A stretch of 46,199 nucleotides of DNA, from the NCBI GenBank assembly GCA_018712725.1, contig DVGN01000052.1:1-46199 (forward strand). The letters run 5' to 3'. A program made the position numbers and the translations under genes. Under the pieces are notes generated by a model. It had not been told where the DNA came from. It saw only the letters and a program-made list of their open reading frames with translations, and searched no databases. Below, piece after piece: positions 42,038-46,199 of this stretch; positions within the stretch are counted from its first letter, which is position 1, and each line of letters starts with the position of its first letter. This DNA comes from Candidatus Scatosoma pullicola (lineage in GTDB: Bacteria; Bacillota; Clostridia; Christensenellales; Borkfalkiaceae).

Positions 42038-42072
42038 AAATCCCTTTGCACGAGAGGTGCGAAGGGATTTTT
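42038..42072. terminator. Bidirectional terminator between the purine operon and the MFS gene
   Basis: AAATCCCTTTGCAC (42038-42051) pairs with GTGCGAAGGGATTT (42057-42070) with one G-T pair. It has a GAGAG loop, T-run on the right and A-run on the left, serving both converging genes. Confidence 0.92.
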
Positions 42073-42113
42073 GCTTGGCAAAATGCTTCGGGAGAAATCG
42101 TTTTGTCTGCGGA

Positions 42114-43340
42114 TCAGTCCTTTTCCGCCAGGGGAAGGGCGTCTTTCTTTTTCTTTCTGAGGATGAGGATCGCGCCGAACACGGCGAGCAGGGGAAAGGC
42201 GATCGCCGCCAGAATGCCCGCTTTCAGGCTGTCGCCGGCGGCGCCGGAGACCAGACCCACGAGCGTGGGACCGGACAGACAGCCGAGATCTCCCGCCAGC
42301 GCCAGCAGGGCGAACATCGTCGTTCCGCCCGTCGGCATCGCCTTGGAGGCGAGGGAATACGTCCCCGGCCACAGGATGCCCACGAACAGCCCGCACAGCG
42401 CGCAGCCCACGAGATTGAGGGCGGGCAGGGGAGGCAGAGAGATAAGCAGGTATGCGGCGACGCAGCCCGCGGCGCCGATGAGGAGAAATTTTTCCAGCGA
42501 GATGCGCCGGAGGTTTGCCGCATAGAACACCCGGCAAAGCCCCATGAGTACGGCAAAGGCAAGGGGACCGGCGAGATCGCCCACCGTCTTGGAGACGCCC
42601 AGCCCCTGTTCGGCAAAGGCGGACGCCCACTGCGAAACCGCCTGTTCGCTCGCGCCCGCGCACAGCATCAGGAGGACGAACAGCCAGAAAATCGGCTTTC
42701 GGACGAGCGCCGAAAAGGAATTGGCCGGCTTTGCGCCGCTTTCCGCGCCTTCCTCCGCGCCCGGGAGTTTATAGAGGGGCACGAAGAGGAAAAAGACGGC
42801 GTTGACAAGGGGCGGGATCGCCCAGAGACAGGCGAACAGCTTCCAGCGTCCGATGCCGAACAGGGAGAAAAACAGGGTGGACACGAGCACGACGGCGACG
42901 CTCCCCCAGCAATAGGCGGAATGCAGAAAGCCCATGACGCTCTCTTTGTGCTTTGTGGGGCAGGCTTCGACGACGGGGGAGACGATGACTTCGAGCAGCC
43001 CCGCGCCCGCCGAATAGAAAAGGGAGGCGGTGAGAAGCCCCGCCATGGGCGGAAGAATGCGGGGGAGAAAGGCGAGCAGGACAAGCCCGAACGCGCACAG
43101 GAAATTGCCCGCGGCGCCGCAGGCGCGGTAGCCGATTTTGTCCACGAATTTCCCCGCTAAAAGGTCGATGAGGAGCTGCACGCCGAAACAGACGGTCGTC
43201 AGCAGGGCGATCGTCTGTAAAGAAATGCCGAATTCCGATTGAAAGGTGACGTATAAGAGGGGGATGTAGTTGAGTACGATCGCCTGCGCGACATAGCCCA
43301 CGCAGCAGGAGAGTACGGTGTGTCTGTAATTGAGTTTCAT
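42114..43340 (-). CDS. Major facilitator superfamily transporter
   Basis: A 408-residue protein with about twelve helices in two halves, a charged loop near 195-210, and a basic C-terminus (RKKKKDALPL). The segment DLLAGKFVDKIGYR after helix 2 matches the MFS A-motif (GxLaDrxGrr-like). The substrate is unknown; the FGISLQTIALLTTVCFGVQ region resembles sugar or drug MFS proteins of Clostridia. The ATG at 43340 follows a GGAG site and a consensus promoter. Confidence 0.88.
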   Translation of the reverse strand: MKLNYRHTVLSCCVGYVAQAIVLNYIPLLYVTFQSEFGISLQTIALLTTVCFGVQLLIDLLAGKFVDKIGYRACGAAGNFLCAFGLVLLAFLPRILPPMAGLLTASLFYSAGAGLLEVIVSPVVEACPTKHKESVMGFLHSAYCWGSVAVVLVSTLFFSLFGIGRWKLFACLWAIPPLVNAVFFLFVPLYKLPGAEEGAESGAKPANSFSALVRKPIFWLFVLLMLCAGASEQAVSQWASAFAEQGLGVSKTVGDLAGPLAFAVLMGLCRVFYAANLRRISLEKFLLIGAAGCVAAYLLISLPPLPALNLVGCALCGLFVGILWPGTYSLASKAMPTGGTTMFALLALAGDLGCLSGPTLVGLVSGAAGDSLKAGILAAIAFPLLAVFGAILILRKKKKDALPLAEKD

Positions 43341-43396
43341 ATCCGAAAAACTCCGTTTTTGTCGCCGTTTCGCGCCCTTTTTTGCGCGTCCCTATC

Positions 43397-43425
43397 ATTA
43401 TATCTGTCCGCGAAAAAAAAGGCAA
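43397..43425 (-). promoter_or_regulatory. Promoter of the MFS gene
   Basis: On minus: TTGCCT (plus 43425-43420), a 17-bp spacer, then TATAAT (plus 43402-43397). Confidence 0.75.
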
Positions 43426-43501
43426 CCGTTTTGCGGGTCGGAAACGCCCGTATTTCGGATAAATTTCCTTAAAACGCCCTTTTTCGCGCCGCCCGACGCG
43501 G

Positions 43502-43507
43502 TATAAT
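43502..43507 (+). promoter_or_regulatory. -10 box upstream of spoIIGA
   Basis: TATAAT lies 31 bp before the start codon; no normal -35 is seen. That would suit an activator-dependent promoter such as the Spo0A-driven spoIIG promoter of Bacillus, but no clear TGTCGAA box was found. Confidence 0.4.
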
Positions 43508-43538
43508 ATCCCCAAGACGTAAGGCGGGAGGGACGGAC

Positions 43539-44429
43539 GTGGAAATTTATGTGGAATACGCCCTCGCGGAAAATTTCTTTCTGGACGCGATGCTTTTGTG
43601 GCTCGCCCTGCGCACGGCAAAACAGAAGATCTCTCCGGGCAGACTCGTCCTCGCCTCCGCCGTCGGCGCGGCGTTTGCGGTCGTCTTTCCCCTTCTGCGG
43701 CTGGGAACGGTTTTTTCGTACATACTCCGCTTTGCGGTCGGCTTTTTGCTCTGCCTGATTGCCGTAAAGGGAAAAGGATGGGGCAGGTATGCGATCACTT
43801 CGCTTTTGTTCTTCGGATACAGCTTCGGTCTGGGCGGGGCGCTGCTGGCGCTCTATTCGGCGTTTTCTTTGCCCGCGGGCACGGCGGGGGACGGCTATCT
43901 CGTCGAGCGCGCGCCCGTGGGACTGGTGCTCGGCGGCGGATTCTGCTTCGCGCTTGCGGTCGTCTTTCTCGTCCGGCGGCTGTACCGGAAACGGGCGCTG
44001 TACCGCTTTGTCTGGCCCTGCCGGGTGACGTTGGGGGACAGGAGCGTGAAGGCGGACGGATTTCTGGACACCGGCAACCGCGCCTCGGCAAACGGACTGC
44101 CCGTGTGCTTCCTTTCGCCCGATCTCGCCTATGAACTGCTGGGGGAAAGGCAGATGACGGAAGAGGCGACCGTTCTGACGGTAAACGGAGAAAAAAGGAT
44201 CAGAATTTTTCTCGCGGACAGCTTGGAGATATATTGCGGAGAAAAGCCGAATATAATAAGGAAAGTATATTTTTCCCCGTCCAATCATATACGCGCGCGG
44301 GGATATTCGATCCTCCTCAACGCCGCGGCGGCGGAGGCCGTCGGAGCGGGCGGAGAGGATAAAACGCACAAGACGGACGAGGCGCGCGAAAGGGGCGGAA
44401 CGGAGAAAAAACGGGGAGGCGGCTTATGA
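43539..44429 (+). CDS. spoIIGA: Sporulation sigma-E factor-processing peptidase SpoIIGA
   Basis: A 296-residue membrane-bound aspartic protease that matures pro-sigma-E in the mother cell during sporulation. Five helices fill the N-terminal half (about 5-145). The catalytic motif DTGN is at 177-180 in the cytosolic half. The start is GTG 43539 behind GGGAGG, giving the typical [16 protein letters not shown]. The last 30 residues are a charged tail. It overlaps sigE by 4 bp, the conserved spoIIG arrangement. Confidence 0.95.
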   Translation: MEIYVEYALAENFFLDAMLLWLALRTAKQKISPGRLVLASAVGAAFAVVFPLLRLGTVFSYILRFAVGFLLCLIAVKGKGWGRYAITSLLFFGYSFGLGGALLALYSAFSLPAGTAGDGYLVERAPVGLVLGGGFCFALAVVFLVRRLYRKRALYRFVWPCRVTLGDRSVKADGFLDTGNRASANGLPVCFLSPDLAYELLGERQMTEEATVLTVNGEKRIRIFLADSLEIYCGEKPNIIRKVYFSPSNHIRARGYSILLNAAAAEAVGAGGEDKTHKTDEARERGGTEKKRGGGL

Positions 44430-45133
44430 AGCTCAAAGAAATACTCAGAAGTTTTTTACGGAAGATGGACGCGGAAGAGACGGTGGACTATATCTGCGGG
44501 TCGGAGGCGCTGCCCCTGCCCCTCACTCCCGAAGAGGAAAAGGAGATGTTGGGAAAACTCGACCGGGGCGAAGAGGGGGACAAAGTGCGCGCGGAACTCA
44601 TCCAGCACAACCTCCGCCTGGTCGTGTACATAGCCCGCAAGTTCGACAATACGGGCGTCGATCCGGACGATCTCGTCTCCATCGGCACGATCGGGCTGAT
44701 CAAGGCGATCAATTCCTTCCGCCCCGACCGGAACATAAAACTCGCCACCTATGCCTCCCGCTGCATCGAGAACGAAATTCTCATGTATCTCCGGCGGACG
44801 GCGCGGCTGAAAAGCGAAGTCTCCTTCGACGAGCCGCTCAACACCGATTTCGAAGGCAACGAACTCCTCCTTTCCGACATCCTGGGCACGTCGGCGGAGA
44901 GCGTGTACGGCGGCCTGGAATCCAATGCGGAGAAGGAGCTCCTCAAAGAGGCTCTGAAAAAGCTGGGGGAGCGGGAACGCAAAATCATGTTCCTCCGCTT
45001 CGGGCTGAACGGCGGGGAGGAGATGACGCAAAAGGACGTGGCGGACCTTTTGGGCATTTCGCAAAGCTATATTTCCCGCCTGGAAAAGAAGATCATCGAA
45101 CGGCTTCGCCGGGAGATCGCCAAAATGGTCTGA
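44426..45133 (+). CDS. sigE: RNA polymerase sporulation sigma factor SigE
   Basis: A 235-residue sigma-70 family protein. Region 2 is at about 55-125 ([34 protein letters not shown]) and region 4 at about 175-230 ([22 protein letters not shown]). The N-terminal 25-30 residues before [10 protein letters not shown] match the pro-sequence removed by SpoIIGA. It directs early mother-cell transcription. It is translated in overlap with spoIIGA. Confidence 0.96.
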   Translation: MKLKEILRSFLRKMDAEETVDYICGSEALPLPLTPEEEKEMLGKLDRGEEGDKVRAELIQHNLRLVVYIARKFDNTGVDPDDLVSIGTIGLIKAINSFRPDRNIKLATYASRCIENEILMYLRRTARLKSEVSFDEPLNTDFEGNELLLSDILGTSAESVYGGLESNAEKELLKEALKKLGERERKIMFLRFGLNGGEEMTQKDVADLLGISQSYISRLEKKIIERLRREIAKMV

Positions 45134-45160
45134 AAAGCAATCTGAAAACGGCTCAAAAGA

Positions 45161-45182
45161 GCGCTCGCCGCAACCCTGCCCC
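45161..45182. repeat. GGGGCAGGG motif variant (reverse orientation)
   Basis: GCGCTCGCCGCAACCCTGCC matches 33731-33753 with one change and lies 27 bp behind the sigE stop. Confidence 0.55.
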
Positions 45183-45320
45183 GTGTCTTTGTAAGGGGGC
45201 GCAGGCAAAGCCGCGGAAAAAATTCCGGGGAGAAAACATCCGTACATAAATAATTTCCGAAAAAAAGCACATACTTCCTCAAAAAGCGGGGCACGTCTAC
45301 ATAAGAAGGAGGACAAGGGT

Positions 45321-46091
45321 ATGATGCAGAAAGTGGAAATTTGCGGCGTGGACACTTCGGGGCTTCCCCGGCTTACGGCGAAGGAAAACGAAGAGCTGAT
45401 GAAAAAGCTGAAAACGGGCGACAAACAGGCGCGGGAGACTTTTATCATCGGCAATATGCGGCTGGTTCTGTCCCTCGTCAAGCGGTTCTGGGCGAAAAAC
45501 GCCAATGCGGACGACGTGTTTCAGGCGGGCTGCGTGGGACTCATCAAGGCGATAGACAATTTCGACCTGAGCGTGGGGGTGAAGTTCTCCACCTACGCCG
45601 TGCCGATGATCGTCGGGGAGATCAAGCGCTACCTTCGGGACGGCAATTCCCTGCGCGTCTCCCGCAGCATCCGGGACACGGCGTACCGCGTCCTCAAAGT
45701 TCGGGAAGCGATCGAAGAGCGGGACGAAGAGGCGACGCTGGAAAAGATCGCCGCGGAAATGCAGGTGACGGTGAACGAAGTCGCCTACGCGCTGGACGCC
45801 ATTTCCGACCCCGTTTCCCTGTACGATCCCGTCTATAACAAGGCGGGGGATACGCTGCTGCTCATGGATCAGCTGTGCGACGAGAAGAACAACGACGAAG
45901 TGTGGACGGAGCGGGTCGCGCTGGGAGAGGCGATGGACAGGCTGGGGGACCGGGAAAAACGCATTCTGTTTTTGCGTTATTACGAAGGGAAAACGCAGAC
46001 GGAGATCTCCGCGGAGGTCGGCATTTCGCAGGCGCAGGTCTCCCGCCTGGAAAAAAACGCCCTCGACAACATCCGGCAGAATATTTCCTGA
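45321..46091 (+). CDS. sigG: RNA polymerase sporulation sigma factor SigG
   Basis: A 256-residue sigma factor for late forespore transcription. The start KVEICGVDTSGLPRLT is diagnostic of SigG. Region 2 is ARETFIIGNMRLVLSLVKRFW; regions 3 and 4 follow with the end VGISQAQVSRLEKNALDNIR. The ATG at 45321 follows AGGAGGA. It is separated from sigE by 187 bp, as in Bacillus, and is probably transcribed on its own. No convincing forespore promoter was found. Confidence 0.96.
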   Translation: MMQKVEICGVDTSGLPRLTAKENEELMKKLKTGDKQARETFIIGNMRLVLSLVKRFWAKNANADDVFQAGCVGLIKAIDNFDLSVGVKFSTYAVPMIVGEIKRYLRDGNSLRVSRSIRDTAYRVLKVREAIEERDEEATLEKIAAEMQVTVNEVAYALDAISDPVSLYDPVYNKAGDTLLLMDQLCDEKNNDEVWTERVALGEAMDRLGDREKRILFLRYYEGKTQTEISAEVGISQAQVSRLEKNALDNIRQNIS

Positions 46092-46104
46092 TTTTTTAAG
46101 ATAC

Positions 46105-46126
46105 GGGCGGGGCAGGGATTTGACGA
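46105..46126. repeat. Dispersed GGGGCAGGG-ATTTGACGA motif
   Basis: A copy 13 bp behind the sigG stop codon, in the direction of the gene. Confidence 0.6.
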
Positions 46127-46173
46127 AATAAGTTTTTCCGATCGGCGAAAAACAGCGGGCGCCGAAAAAGACG

Positions 46174-46199
46174 GGGCGGGAGTCACAATACTCCCGCCC
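46174..46199. terminator. Perfect hairpin at the window end (terminator candidate)
   Basis: GGGCGGGAGT (46174-46183) pairs perfectly with ACTCCCGCCC (46190-46199) around CACAAT. Any T-run would lie beyond the window. Confidence 0.6.

Noticed and set aside
45241..45310. A SigF/SigG promoter in front of sigG
   Set aside because: Partial matches such as CATACTT and CATAAGA exist, but no -35 match lies at the right spacing.

Overview
The window reads as a chromosomal piece of a GC-rich, endospore-forming member of the Bacillota, class Clostridia. The evidence is the spoIIGA-sigE-sigG sporulation cluster, a Firmicutes-type hemZ, an asparaginyl-tRNA synthetase, rpsO-pnp, and the remains of the Firmicutes rnc-smc-ftsY...trmD-rbgA-rnhB neighbourhood. 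A gut-type Clostridia (for example the Christensenellales) would fit, but the window holds no rRNA gene and that rank is a guess. No tRNA, rRNA, IS transposase, phage gene or CRISPR array was recognised.

Layout. 1-490 is the end of an array of about 150-bp tandem repeats. 591-5287 carries an MBL-fold hydrolase, hemZ, rpsO and pnp. 5300-5815 holds two strong hairpins and an array of small varied palindromes. 5826-7376 (minus) encodes two related seven-helix membrane proteins with Cys-rich or Cys/Gly-rich tails. 7545-10119 encodes a family 2 glycosyltransferase and a GT-C-like membrane protein. 10345-14984 is an origin-type set: mnmG and dnaA on minus, recF divergent on plus, with a bidirectional promoter inside a perfect 12-bp inverted repeat and no dnaN. 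14990-19256 holds a PHP phosphoesterase, a VanW-family protein, a small Cys protein and asnS. 19261-19873 is a second copy of the tandem-repeat array plus REP-like elements.

19961-35812 is a rearranged plsX-rnc-smc-ftsY-trmD-rbgA-rnhB-yraN block. Four genes for leucine-rich (LRR_5/BspA-type) repeat proteins, two with an N-terminal zinc ribbon and none with a signal peptide, sit between smc and ftsY. An ABC transporter pair and a dense repeat field sit between ftsY and trmD, where ffh, rpsP, rimM and relatives would be expected. 35920-41990 is a purine operon: strong promoter, guanine-class riboswitch, xpt, a BMP lipoprotein, and a nucleoside-type ABC ATPase with two permeases. 42114-43340 (minus) is an MFS transporter. 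43539-46091 is spoIIGA-sigE-sigG.

The most unusual features are the cytosolic-looking zinc-ribbon/LRR family between smc and ftsY, the alternating 154/150-bp repeat arrays at two loci, the palindrome array with compensating stem changes, a 103-bp composite repeat in two orientations, the dnaA-recF inverted repeat, the paired Cys-tail membrane proteins, and a guanine riboswitch with an enlarged L3 loop. Non-coding DNA here is unusually rich in folded repeats that tend to lie next to stop codons.
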